Below are positions 47,761 to 58,561 of a DNA stretch of 64,000 nt, piece after piece. The DNA is from Diphasiastrum complanatum (lineage: Eukaryota; Streptophyta; Lycopodiopsida; Lycopodiales; Lycopodiaceae), in contig CM055109.1 in NCBI GenBank assembly GCA_029204225.1, positions 43,525,054-43,589,053 of the forward strand, in the 5' to 3' direction. Below the pieces are notes generated by a model, which did no database searches, was not told where the DNA came from, and was given only the letters and a program-made list of their open reading frames with translations. The position numbers were made by a program, and so were the translations under genes. The first letter of the stretch is position 1, and the number at the start of each line of letters is the position of its first letter.

Positions 47761-48245
47761 GAGTAAAGCCAAGTTTGAACCTTCCACAACTTGCTTACCC
47801 TTCTCATCATATGTAAGCCTTGTTGGATTTTCCCTTTGCCTTGAGGATCTTCTTGGAACTTGACTTGGAGAGGCATCTCCACCACCATTATCTAGAGATC
47901 CATCACCATCAAGAAAGTTAGGAGAAACAACATCAAGATTGTTAGTTTCATTCACATCAACTTTATTTGGCACATTGCCTTCTTCAAAGATGACATCTCT
48001 AGAAATGAGAACTTATCTTGTTGAAGGAATGTAGACTTTGTAAGCCTTGCTTACTTCACTATAGCCAACAAGCACACCCTTCTTTGATGAAAGATCTTCT
48101 TTAGTTCTATCATCAAGAGTGATGTTGACAAAACAAGTACAACCAAAGATCCTACAATGCTTTTGACACTCGGCCTCCTAACCTCAAAGGGAGTCTTACC
48201 ATTTAAAGAAGCACTTGTCCACCTGTTACAAAGATAGTTAGCACA
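47761..48245 (-). pseudogene. Copia C integrase C-terminal fold and linker
   Basis: CFVNITLDDRTKEDLSS, GYSEVSKAYKVYIPST, stop at about 48,013, then VPNKVDVNETNNLDVVSP, SQVPRRSSRQRENPTRLTY and DEKGKQVVEGSNLALLTCF. It is clearly related to E1-E3 but in a separate family, about 70% by eye. The DEPTSVDQ part of the linker is skipped before the module. Confidence 0.8.
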
Positions 48246-48490
48246 TATTCTTGTTCTGCATCAACTTTTTTCTCCTCATTGCACCCATCACAACCATATT
48301 TCTCGGTGTGTTATTTCTTGTGTTGAAATCATGTTAGGATCTAGTGCAGTATGTAGATCACATAAATCAATCACCATAGACACTCCTCACAAGCTCTCAA
48401 AAATGGCACAACAAAAGCTTAATAGATTACAAAGAAACATTGTACATATAGAGTATTCACAAACTGCATGAAAAGGCAGGTGTCCTAAAA
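48246..48490. other. Unrelated insert replacing protease and integrase core of copia C
   Basis: No copia motif was found here, although protease and most of the integrase are expected. Both edges are abrupt. The origin is unknown. Confidence 0.5.
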
Positions 48491-49120
48491 TTGGCCTACC
48501 ACCTGTCAAACTAAGGTCGGAGTGCCCCATCTTGTTACAATAGTAGCATTTGATCTTCGAATTGTCCTGCCAGGGTCTTTCTTGGAGTTGAAGTTGAAGA
48601 TCCATCTTGATCCTCAATCTTTGCTTGATTCTTCTTGAATGTGGCTCCCTTGCTCTTGGTCTTGCCTTTGCTCTTGATGAAGAGTGCTTTATCATCTCCA
48701 TCATGGATAAAAAGTCTATCCATCCTTGCATTGAAGTATTGTCTCCTATTCTCCTTTGCCATGAGGACACCTTGGAGGTCTTCAAGTGATGACAACTTGC
48801 TCATTATGGCATATCATTGCACCAAGTTAGAGAAATCTACACAAAGTCCATTCAAGATTAGTTGTACAAACTCATCTTCCTTTATAGATTCTCCTATAAA
48901 AGAAAGTTTTTTTAAACTCCTTGACCCTTAAAACATATAAATGAGCACTCTCTCCCTTCTTTTGGTAGCTTTGAAAGATTTGATGCTTCAAGACAAGAAA
49001 CCTTGTAGTGTTGACTCATAAACCTTTTGAAGGGACTCCCAAGCCTCTTATTATTCTTAGTTTCCAAATAGAATATTTGATTTGCTCAACCTATTATCAC
49101 TAGAGTCCAAAAGATAAGCA
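48491..49120 (-). pseudogene. Copia C gag
   Basis: The minus strand shows, in broken frames, SSDNRLSKSNILFGN, AWESLQKVYES, SAHLYVLRVKEFKK, MSKLSSLEDLQGVLMAKENRR, basic KSKGKTKSKGATFKK and the partial knuckle CYYCNKMGHSDL, which lacks its last Cys. An internal deletion follows FGN. It is the gag of the same element as the LTR at 49,842. Confidence 0.75.
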
Positions 49121-50364
49121 TTCATGGATGCCAAAACAAGAGATTGATTCTATAAGAATGGATACACAATAGAAAGGATGAAAGTACTAGCTATCCCACC
49201 ATCTAGGGAATGATCAACAAATGAATTCTCAACAAGATGCTATTTGATCTTGAGCTCAATCAATTCTATTGAAAAAGATACAAAATGAAACTAGCTTGCT
49301 TGATGTAGAAAGAGAAGACCCAAATTGACGACTCCTTGATCTAAACTTCACAAGGCATATAAATATCCAATCAACTTGAAAAAAGATGATCTAATTGCAC
49401 ATAAATGCCACTCTAAATCACTCTTATAAGATCAGGTTGAACCTTTATATAAGAATCAAAACAATCTACCACAATTTTGATAAAAACTCGATCTTACACT
49501 TGAGAATAGCATAAATCAGCTCCAAAAAGTTTGATCCTTCTACCTCTTCAATGCTTGAATGGTACTCCTTGAGATTGTCTCCAAACCTCGCCTTGAACCA
49601 GATGTGAGAAAACAAGCAAAACTTGCTAATTTAATCTTGTAGATAAGAAATGACTTGAACCTGGTTTTAGAAGCCGAAACACCTTTTGATCAGATCCTAC
49701 AAGAACTCAATATGATCAATTATGGAGATACAAATCATAGATAATCATAAAGAATCAATGCTTTGAATTGATCAAAATCTATGATGCTAGTTAATCAAAT
49801 TGCAAGAATTTAGCTCATTTCATAACATAGCTTTGATACCATGTTAAAAATGCAGCAGAAAGAGCCACATGCAGAGCGCAATACCTTAATTTGCTATTCA
49901 ATCCCACAATTGCAAAGCACTCAACACATGTAGCAAAATCAAGCATATGGATCATCAACAACATTGGTAGATGGAAAAGCAAATTTTCACTCATAGTTTG
50001 ATGGAGAAACCATCACATATTTATACATGAGTAGTTCAGATCTGAGCATTTTAGGGCTTCTTTGAACTCATCATAACCTAACCTTAACATCTGACCTAAT
50101 TGATCATTGGATCCACCTTAATTAGGGACCTAGATCTCGAGATCCCAAAACAATAAAACAAAAACATGAGCATGCTATTTTTGAGTCCTAGTTTTTCTCT
50201 ACCCTATCTAAGCACTTTTTGGCCTTATTTCAAAGGTGCCATTACAAAGTAGGATGTAGAATAAAGCTTTGAAAAAGCATCCTATGCTATTTGGCATATG
50301 TGGCATCCAATTACATGGCCATATATGACCAAAATTGGTCCAAACTAGCTTGTGAATTTTAACA
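49121..50364 (-). mobile_element. Copia C leader, primer site and 5' LTR (523 bp)
   Basis: The primer site is GCTTTGATACCA (49830-49841, one mismatch). The LTR runs 49842-50364, beginning TGTTAAAAAT and ending AATTTTAACA, a good inverted terminus. The next five bases (CAATG) would be the target duplication. No matching 3' LTR lies in the window. Confidence 0.75.
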
Positions 50365-50740
50365 CAATGTAGTTGGCGCTCTTATTTGCTCCCAAGAGTT
50401 GATTTCTTTTGAAAGATGATTTCTCTTGAGATAAACTTTAGTTAATCATGACTAAAACCATAACTATCACCAGAATGGTTTTGCATTTTAACTACTACGG
50501 GTGGGCACTTTTTGTATTATAATTTTTTAAGTTGACAAATTCTTCCATCCTACGTGGGATTTCTTATAGGCCCATTTTGTACTCAAGAACTCCTGGAATG
50601 TCAAACAAAGAAGAAAATCAAGATGCTAAGAACAAATGATGGAGGCAATTTTGTTCAAATAAATTTAGGTAGTTTTGCAAGTAAAATGGCATAGCAAGGC
50701 ATAAGACAACTCAATATATGCCACAACAAAATGATATGAA
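50365..50740. other. No gene recognised
   Basis: AT-rich sequence between the copia C LTR and a decayed copia. No motif was seen. Confidence 0.4.
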
Positions 50741-51450
50741 CGAAACTTGCTAAAAATATCAAAGAATATGCTCCGTTGTGCTGATTTGGGGAAAAAAAAT
50801 TATGGACAGGCTATGACAAATGTAAATTACCTGATTGATAGGTCATTACCATCAACTCTCTTTAAAAAAACTCTAGATGCGTGGATGGGTGAAAAACCAT
50901 CTCTAAAACACCTTATGAGTCTTTGGTTGTCAAGCTTTCATCAGCGGCATGCCCTTAAGCAATAGAGGACTAAACTTGACTATAAACCATGTGTGTTTGT
51001 ATTGGCTAAAAGGATGATATAATGACTTACAAACTTTATCATATGACATCACAAAAGATTGCATATAATCATGATGTGATATTGATTTCAACTTCTTAAA
51101 GCAAGATGATTGACAATAAACAAATTGAAGTTCGTAGATGAGGATTCAAACTTTGAATTACCAAAAGAAAGTGAACTTGTTGAAAAAATAGCTCCATCTC
51201 AGAAAGACTTCAATTGTGAAAATATATTTTTGGAAAAGAAAACAACCTAATAGGCATATTCCAAATGAGTTTCGTTCTTCCTTTGTTTTATCCACTAAAA
51301 TTGATGATCTATGAATTTTTGGGATTGGAGGATCACAAGTGACTATACATGAGCAAGAGGTACTATGTTGTTGTCTTTTCTAGCACAAAAGCTGAGTATA
51401 TGACAACTACTCATGCATGCAAATAAGACAAAACCATCGGAGATTTGTCG
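50741..51450 (+). pseudogene. Strongly decayed copia pol
   Basis: Integrase residues (MLRCADLGKKNYGQAMTN, VNYLIDRSLPSTLF, KTLDAWMGEKPSLKHL) are followed after many stops by linker-like NFELPKESELVE. An RNase H trace is FSSTKAEYMTTTHACK at about 51,372-51,425, matching the copia motif STxAEYMA. Everything between is missing or unreadable. Confidence 0.65.
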
Positions 51451-53140
51451 ATTGTAGTGGGCTTCGATGGAGTGACAATACCAAATCTGATCCCAATATG
51501 GTTGCAAAGATTGTGTTGTGATACTAGTTTAATGAAGGAACTTAAGAGAATAGATTATGGCGGCCAAAAGCGCAAATGTTTAGTCAAGACCCATTTAGCA
51601 TGTTTGATCAAAACATACAATGGCATAGTTGGAAACTGTTGTTTCAAAAATGTGATATCACATAGATCTACGCATTGACCAAGCTTGTTAGTTTAGAAAA
51701 GTTTTCTAGGTGTAGATTATCAATGGACATTTTGGTTTTTGGCAACTGAAATTTGTATGTGCTGGGGTCCTAGATCCTAAACCCTAAACCCTAGGTATAA
51801 TATGTGTTCGAGTCAAGGTCCTCTAGCCATTTTTAAGGCTAACTTGACGTTCTATATCTTTAACTAGTTTGTTTCCTTCTGAACTGGTGTTGTACAATTT
51901 GTTTTACTTTCAGCCACTAATAGGAACTAACAAGGCTAAAAATGGAGCGTCAAGGGTCTTTATGGAATTTGCTGCAAGTTTATAAACTTGTTATGAACTA
52001 GTATGACCATTCACAATACCCATTCGAGCTATGTCAACAAAAATGCCTAGTGAGTTGGGATGGTGATGTTTGAGCCATACCAAATGACTCATTTTGGGAT
52101 TTCAGAACGAGGGAGTGATAGTATAAGCTCTAGGCGTCTCCGTGTTTTAACCCTAGGACCACCTTAATTCAGTTAAAATTTTAAGAAACAAGGTCACATA
52201 AGTATTCAACAAGTGTGAGAATGTTGGATATGTTGAATACTTTGCATGTATGATGCTCTCATACAAATGTTACATTGAACCCTCCTTGTGAGATTTGAGG
52301 GGGTGCAAAGGTGCCTCCTAACTTGGGAGTTCGGGGAAAGTAACTTTTAGGCATTAGAATTTTGTAATCTTAATGGCAACTAAGAAGCAATGGAGCTTTA
52401 GGATTCATAAGTGTCATATATTGTACTAATATTTCAACATCGGATATTATATAATGTCATTGTAGTTTGTTTATGCGAGGTCTTTTTCATCAAGGGTTTT
52501 CCCAAGACAAATAATTGTTTCTACACATGCAATTGCTTGTTCGATACTCTTTTGATTCTAGTTTAGCATTGTTTCTCTATCTGTTTGCTTTTCTTCAAAA
52601 TTTAAATAAACTTTGGTTATGATAAGTCCTCTATATCAACTCAAAATTTAAGTAAACTTTGGTTATGACAAGTCCTCTATATCAACACAAAATTGTCTTA
52701 TTGATGCGGTAACACTATTAAAGAACATCTTTGATGATGTTTGAATGTTGGTCACGGTTATTTATGTAATGGCTCTAAATTGAGGCTGTTGCTAGTGGGT
52801 AAGTTGTCCAAGTGAGTGAGACTACTTTAAATGTTTAAGGTCGTCATTTCAAGACATACATTAAAGCCTTCTCCCCAATACCTAGGCAGCCTTATAAACT
52901 TTGAAAGGCTTCCACCAACTTTGAGTTCTTGTACACTTCGTAGTATTTAAATTGCTTTAAGAAGAAAACGGAGGGCCCAAGGAGCTTTGCACACTAAAGC
53001 TACTCACATTACAGAATGTTGATATTTCTATGACTTAGTTGGTTACCACAGCCAATTTAGCATTGTTCAAAAAGTACAAAACTACAATAAGTTTAAAAAT
53101 ACGCAAATGCCTCGTGCATCATACACATTTCATCATATGC
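51451..53140. other. No gene recognised; contains a telomere-like tract and a small duplication
   Basis: CCTAAACCCTAAACCCTA at 51776-51793 is 2.5 units of the plant telomere repeat. A 46-bp tandem duplication starts at 52596 and 52642 (CAAAATTTAARTAAACTTTG). Otherwise there are only short random frames. Confidence 0.5.
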
Positions 53141-53565
53141 TCATCAAACTTGGAGCAAACTTGAGCATTCTGCTTTCACTTCACATAAGTGCTTTTGGAA
53201 TAAGGTTCTCAATTTCAGAAAGATAATGATCAGCTGGTTTCCATTCATATGGCACCAGTTCAAAAGAAACAAGCATATGGATGTCATATCTAGGATAGCA
53301 CCCAACAAAAGAAAAGAGTCTTGTACAACTGGAACTTCAAAAGAAACAAGAGTATTGATGTTATATATAACATAGTACTCACCATAACAAAGGAGAAACG
53401 CAATCTCCAACTCCATAAAGTTTCACACCATCAATTCCATCAAGCATAGGAAGAGAAACAAGTAGGCTTCACTTTGTTTCCATACTGAAACAAGAAAGTG
53501 ATAACTCTCAGAGGTGAAATTTGTATGTGTAAGCAGTTTCTCTGTCTCACAACAATTTGATAAAC
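53141..53565 (-). other. Probable 3' untranslated region of the FHY1-like gene
   Basis: It is noncoding on the minus strand directly after the stop. It contains an imperfect direct duplication (TTCAAAAGAAACAAG at about 53,258 and 53,336). The 3' end of the transcript is not defined by sequence. Confidence 0.35.
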
Positions 53566-54054
53566 TTAGATCATGAGTTCTGCAAAATACTTTTCAAATT
53601 CATCATCAATATTTGGAACACGTTTGTCTGAGTCTTTCTGACCCTGGCGCCCTGATGACAGAATATAATTTGGAGATGCAGCTTTGTTTGCATCTGAAAT
53701 GCTTGTTAACTCTTCAAAATTAGCTTGGCCATCAAGGGTGATTTCTGATATTTCTTTGTTCTGAAATGGTGCAAACACAGCTGAGCAATCTGTCACTGTA
53801 CAAGGGTCTTCGCTGAGATGCTCCCCGTAAGACTCTGGCCTGCTCTCTACTTTGGTCTCCTCCTCCACAAAAACATTGTTCTCAAGTAACTTGTACTCAG
53901 AGGATGTGATTGTGATTTTTTGAGTGACTTCGTCATCAGCGCACCACTCTGATTCAGACAGCCAAGCCTCAGAAGGTGCTGACTCCAATAACCGTTTCTT
54001 GGTAACTGGTTCGCCATCATTTCCAACTTGAATCGGTCTTGAATGCTTACGCAT
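53566..54054 (-). CDS. FHY1/FHL-like phytochrome A nuclear-transport protein
   Basis: A 162-codon frame from ATG 54052-54054 to TAA at 53566. Upstream in frame is a TGA, so this ATG is the first in the exon; an intron upstream is possible. The C-terminus reads NYILSSGR....KRVPNIDDEFEKYFAELMI, matching the FHY1/FHL hallmark (LSSGRW...DxEFEQYFSTLMM in Arabidopsis FHY1) that binds phytochrome A. Near the N-terminus is EPVTKKRLLES, in the place of the FHY1 nuclear localisation signal. The middle is acidic and low in conserved features, as in the family. FHY1 is about 202 residues, so this copy is shorter. In the family the protein shuttles light-activated phyA into the nucleus. No stops or frameshifts were seen. 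It is the only likely host gene here. Confidence 0.75.
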   Translation of the reverse strand: MRKHSRPIQVGNDGEPVTKKRLLESAPSEAWLSESEWCADDEVTQKITITSSEYKLLENNVFVEEETKVESRPESYGEHLSEDPCTVTDCSAVFAPFQNKEISEITLDGQANFEELTSISDANKAASPNYILSSGRQGQKDSDKRVPNIDDEFEKYFAELMI

Positions 54055-55200
54055 AACAGTACCAAAGTTTCAAAGTTCAACCGATTTATAGAAGCGAAGA
54101 TAGGATGATATGTGTAAAGCTTTTCCGAACAAATTCGACATTCTATTAAAGTGCACCCATATCTAGCCGATTTTGATCAAGTTCGAACGCTCTCCCTGAA
54201 ATTTCTACTTTCTGAATGCCTCCTTGATATGGTCAATACACAATCAAATATCAAGAACACAAAAGTATGCTGAGACAAATGTACAAAAAGCTTCTCAGAA
54301 CTTTTAAAATTATCGCCAAAAGTGCAGATTGCCTTAATAATGAGAAAAATCTTACAAGGCGAAAATGTTACAACGTTCAAAGGGCAAGAAGAAACTAACG
54401 CATCGCAATTTCTGCGCCCAAGTTCGCTTAAGAAAAGGTACACTGTCCGATGTAGACACCATCGGCCCACCTAAAGAAAAGACTATCCTGTAACAAGAGC
54501 AAACGGCCAGATCGAGGAATGACATTCATACTTCGCAAACTACCTGCAGAAGACCCGAGTGGCAAGCTTCACTTCCTGAAAGAAACTCCAAATTCTGAAA
54601 AACTTACAAAAGGAGCAAATACACGCATCATCTAACCTAGATTTCACCACAAAACTTGATCCTACAGGGAAAAACAAACACTTCAACCTTAAATTTTAGA
54701 AGGATCCCTTCGACCCTAGGAATGATGCGCCCACCCTCACGATCGCGCGCATCTGCAGAAACGGATCATCAGCGCTCATGTGGGATTTCTTCGATCGCCC
54801 GGGCAACTACAAGTCGCTTTTCTCGGAGACTACCAGGACTGTGACCAGATGTATGGATTGAATTGCGGATTCATGGATGGATCGACGCCGCTTCCAAACA
54901 CACCAACAATTTTGCTCTTTTATCTTCTTTCTTTCCTCGTTCCTTGTATGATCAGAAAAGCAAAGGAATTTTCACAAAAAGCGAAAGAAAAAGCGTGGGA
55001 GCCAACTCCCGAGAGAGACATCACGTGGGGTGCCCACGTGACGTCTCATTCACATGCCCTGTGCCTGCTGCCCTTTGCAGCAAAATTTTCCAGGCTCCTG
55101 GCTCCTCACAAGAAGTAGCCCAAATTCCAATGCCTGAGGAGTGCTTCCAGCCTTTTTTGAGTCGACCTGGATTACCTTGCACTTTTTAAAGCTGCCATAA
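54055..55200 (-). promoter_or_regulatory. Upstream region of the FHY1-like gene, CpG-retaining
   Basis: CpG sites are unusually dense for this window (for example CGATCGCGCGC near 54,739 and GATCGCCCGGG near 54,793), which suggests an unmethylated promoter. The minus strand has a plausible donor CTGCAG|GTAGTTTGC near 54,543, so part of this could be a 5' UTR intron. A TATAAAT at about 54,084-54,090 is too close to the ATG to be the main TATA box. Confidence 0.5.
55022..55045. promoter_or_regulatory. Inverted G-box pair plus TGACGTC
   Basis: CACGTGGG (55022-55029) and CCCACGTG (55033-55040) form a perfect 8-bp inverted repeat with a 3-bp spacer. The second G-box overlaps TGACGTC (55039-55045). 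It is about 970 bp upstream of the FHY1-like ATG. ACGT cores of this kind are bound by bZIP (HY5-type) and bHLH (PIF-type) factors. Confidence 0.7.
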
Positions 55201-55441
55201 AAGATTTCTCAAGGCTCGCTCTCTTCCCTCTCTTCCCATAGGCAAGCTTACGTACCTCGCTTAACACTTCCTCACGCTGTCCTTACTCTTTACCACCGCT
55301 TGCTAAATGGCCCTTTTGAGTTTGTATGCTTATATAAAAATTGTTGAATTTTCTACCTTCATTCTTATGCTTTGCCCATTTTCCCCAACACTCTTGGTTT
55401 GTTCTATAATGGTCATGTGAAAAAAGCCCAAATATCCATTA

Positions 55442-55492
55442 AGTAATGGAAGGAGCCGGGCAAAGTGTCATTTGCCCAACTCTTTCTATAAT
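55442..55492. repeat. Short hairpin related to 33.3 kb
   Basis: AGTAATGGAAGGAGCCGGGCAAA pairs with TTTGCCCAACTCTTTCTATAAT across a 6-nt loop. The flanks (TATCCATTAMG... and CTATAATACATAA) match those of the 33,292-33,427 hairpin. It looks like an internally deleted member of the same family. Confidence 0.75.
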
Positions 55493-55674
55493 ACATAAGA
55501 TCTATATTTCAATAAGCATTACTTTGAAATCTATGCTTACCCTAGGGTATGGACCATGGTGATTAGCATTTAATATCTTGCTATTACATCATGTTCTTTT
55601 AATAATTATTTTTGCAAAACTTTAAGTTACTATTAGATATACAAGACATTTTTTTAGAAGGGAAAACTACATAA

Positions 55675-56309
55675 TGTTGATGTGTGAACTTCACAACCCT
55701 TCAACCCTTTAGAAAAATGATGAAGTGATTGGTTGACAAGTACACCTTTGTGTGTACAGGCACCAACTTTTACGTAGATAATGATTACAAGATAGTTAAC
55801 TGCTAACTATCTAGTTACAAGAACAATTAGTTACACATTGAATAGACTATAAAGAAGCCTAGAATGATGTTGTGAGAAGCGCTTACGTGCTATTTTTTGC
55901 ATAAGAGTTCATAATCAAAGATAGCAAGAAGGCAGAATAGGATAGACAGCTTTCCAGTTTGTATGAGTAAGTGCAGGACAAACAATTGTACTTTGATGTT
56001 TTCTTTCTATTGAAGGTTCATGTTGTACAATTGTTGTAAATGAGCATATGATTCTATTGTTTTCTTGCTAGTATTTCTTGACGTTGTATGCTTCTTGAAT
56101 AAGTATGTCAATCTCTTATTTATACTCAGAAGTAGGTAGTGTAGTAACTCTCCACCTCGATGCATTTGTGCACTAAGCTGTTAATGCCATTTTTTGGAAC
56201 TAACCTTTGCAAAAATGGCTTGTGTAATAATCCAAGAGGAATTGTTATCTGTCTGACCTGAGCACCACTTAGGTTTGGTCTGTCTAACTTCTAACAATGG
56301 TATCAGAGC
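55675..56309 (+). mobile_element. Copia G 5' LTR and primer site
   Basis: The LTR (about 55675-56296, 622 bp) begins TGTTGATG and ends CTAACA. The primer site TGGTATCAGAGC is exact at 56298-56309. A TATA box, CTATAAAG, is near 55,848. The left end is less certain than the right. No 3' LTR was found in the window. Confidence 0.7.
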
Positions 56310-56347
56310 GTGTAGGGAGCAGAGAGACAGTTTAGAGGTCGACCGGA

Positions 56348-57092
56348 ATGGCAACAACTATTGCACAAAAGATAACCATCATATTTGATGGATCTAATTA
56401 CGGACTCTGGAAGAGGCTATGGGAGGTTGTGAGTGGCGATGAACCCAGACCAGTACCCGAAGAGAGGAAAGATGAGAAGGCCATTTCTCTGATAACTCTT
56501 TCATTAACTGAGGAGATCTTGATGAATACGAAAGAATTCTAGTATAGTAGGCAGAGTTGGGAGGGCTTCAACAAAAGTTTGAAGCAAGGACAAAGACTGA
56601 GATCATGCATCTCACGAACCAGCTCTTTAGCATGAACTAGGATGGCTCCCATCTTGATTTGCATATTAACATAATGAAGAGCATCTTCATACAACTAGCA
56701 GCAGCTGGTGTAGAACATAAGGTGCCAGTTCATGTTTCTAACTCGTTCCTTGCCATAGTCCTATCATTCACTAAGGACCATCCTTATGAGATCACCTGAT
56801 ATGATGTTTGATGATGTTGCCAAAGCCATTGCTGAAGAGATGATAATCAGGCAACAGGCAGAGAATGGAGAATCATCAGAACAGGGCATGTTCTCCAAAA
56901 AGTCCAAAGGGAAAAATCGGAAATAGAGAAAATCAGGTATTGATAAGGATCAAGAAGGCAACAAAGGAAAGAAGAAAAAGGACAAGAAGCACATTGAATG
57001 TTTCTATTGCCACAAGAAAGGGCACTACACCTCAGAATGCTGGTCAAATTCCAAGGCAAAGAAGAATTCCAAGAAAGAGATTCTCAACACCT
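56348..57092 (+). pseudogene. Copia G gag
   Basis: It starts at ATG 56348 (MATTIAQKITIIFDGSNY). GLWKRLWEVVSGDEP shows a deletion inside the usual WK.KM....WE motif. After a stop at 56,540 the core continues in broken frames, then the basic region and the knuckle CFYCHKKGHYTSEC at about 56,998-57,040. Confidence 0.85.
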
Positions 57093-57116
57093 GATTAAGT
57101 TCATGTTACTCAAAGA

Positions 57117-57420
57117 AGTACTTCACATATTGTGATAGATTCAGTAGCCACTATGCATGTCACATGCCGAAAGGAAATTTTGAGTGACTACAAACCTATA
57201 ACAGTTCAAAAGTTTGTCACTCTAGAAGACAACAGCATGCACAAGGTCATTGGCACTGGTAGCTTGCAACTGAAGACTCTTGCAGGTTGCAAGAATCTGG
57301 AAGGTGCACTTTATATGCCAACACTTAAGAAAGATTTGATGTATGTTGCAAAGATGATAGACCTTGGCATGAGAGTTCAATTTGCACAAGGTACATGCAT
57401 GATTTTTGAAGGAGGCTCTG
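57117..57420 (+). pseudogene. Copia G protease and linker
   Basis: SHIVIDSVATMHVTC carries the catalytic Asp, but the DSGA motif is DSVA. GTGSLQLKTLAG, LEGALYMPTLKKDLMYV and GMRVQFAQGTCMIFEGG follow. The reading frame then enters a palindrome where the copia sequence turns back on itself. Confidence 0.8.
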
Positions 57421-57455
57421 ACCGCCCGGTCAGAGCCTCCTTCAAAATTCATGCA
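57396..57455. repeat. Near-perfect palindrome, 29-30 bp arms, 2-nt centre
   Basis: The left arm ends GGAGGCTCTGACCG (57424) and the right arm starts CGGTCAGAGCCTCC (57427). One mismatch lies in the first ~29 pairs. The left arm is copia G protease-region sequence, so the right arm is an inverted copy of it at the truncation point. Confidence 0.95.
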
Positions 57456-58150
57456 CATGTGAGAATGATGAGATGTTGAAAGTGGGAAAGAGTGAATCAG
57501 AGTCCCTGTGTGAACTCCATTGTGTATTAACTATTTGATTCCACAAAATCAGAAATATCCAAGAAAGTGAAAGCCATTCAAGAAATAGAGATAGTTATTT
57601 AATCTATAGCTAGCTAAGTAAGATCATTGCGCATAGTGTGCCTAGACACAGGATCATGATCTAATCATTGTATTCACAACAACTTAATTCAAATTCTCTA
57701 TTTTCTTATGTGTATTGCACTACAAATACTTTATGATAATTTTCGTTCTCAGTTGACACTCACTCAATTCGAAATGTCTAATCTTGAAGGAAGCATGGCT
57801 GTCTCAGACGCCTAATTGTTTCGCTCCCTTCATGGTTGTCTCTGACACCTACCATACAGTTTTTCATTTGATCTGAGTCAATGTTGATGTTGTAGTTTGG
57901 TGAAAGTTCATGTTAAACTTCTCTATGTTGGAGCTTTGTTTCCTATTCTGCACCTAATTTCTTCGAGAGCCTCCAACAGGCTTCATCACGAGGCAAGTTG
58001 ACGGGACACGGGTCCCACCAACGGCAACCTGGGCCATGCATGGGTTGCCAAAGTAGAAGCTATATGTATAGTGTGGGAGAGTGCTTTATGTATGTGTTAG
58101 TGTGTGTGATGATCTGGGATTATGTGTAGAGATTGTACACTAAACAGAGT
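57456..58150. other. No gene recognised; unrelated sequence inside copia G
   Basis: It lies between the protease palindrome and the integrase fragment. The integrase N-terminus and core expected here are missing. Sequences such as AGCATGGCTGTCTC and a GT-rich block at 58,070-58,115 show no motif. Confidence 0.4.
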
Positions 58151-58155
58151 AGTCG

Positions 58156-58357
58156 TTGAAGAGAGCTTCGGAAAAAACTGTTTCCGAGAGTACACAAGCT
58201 CATACTCCTAAACTCAATGGTGTAGCTGAGAGCAAGAATCCTATGATTAGCATCAGATCTATGCTTCTTGCGATGAAATTAACAAAGGATTTTTTGTCAG
58301 AAGCATACAATAGCATGGTTTATCTCCAAAATAGGAGTCCTGCCATTGTAGTACCAA
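58156..58357 (+). pseudogene. Copia G integrase fragment
   Basis: HTPKLNGVAESKNPMIS is the NGVAERKNRT motif with the catalytic Glu. SMLLAMKLTKDFLSEAYN and VYLQNRSPAIVVPN follow. It is cut at 58,357, where the E3 LTR fragment begins at a shared ATTCAATGTACCC. Confidence 0.8.
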
Positions 58358-58561
58358 ATTCAATGTACCCAACTATTCAAATTTGAATCTACTCAAACTC
58401 GCATTCTAACTTTTCCACACTTTCAAAAAGTGTTTATTCAAATGAAATTTAGACTAATGAACTTTGAAAAGTCAATCTCTAAGTCTAAAACAAGTTTTGG
58501 CCTCAATATGCCAAATATGGAAATATAGCAAAATGTGATGAAACTAGTTGAATCTTTCACA
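58358..58561 (-). mobile_element. 3' LTR of copia E3, truncated (204 bp)
   Basis: It matches the right-hand third of the 649-bp LTR and ends AATCTTTCACA. A minus-strand PPT (GAAGAGGGAG) abuts it. The missing part includes the TATA box. Confidence 0.9.

Noticed and set aside
54780-55189. Plus-strand frames of 112 and 108 codons upstream of the FHY1-like gene
   Set aside because: They overlap each other in different frames in CpG-rich promoter-like DNA, and no motif supports either.
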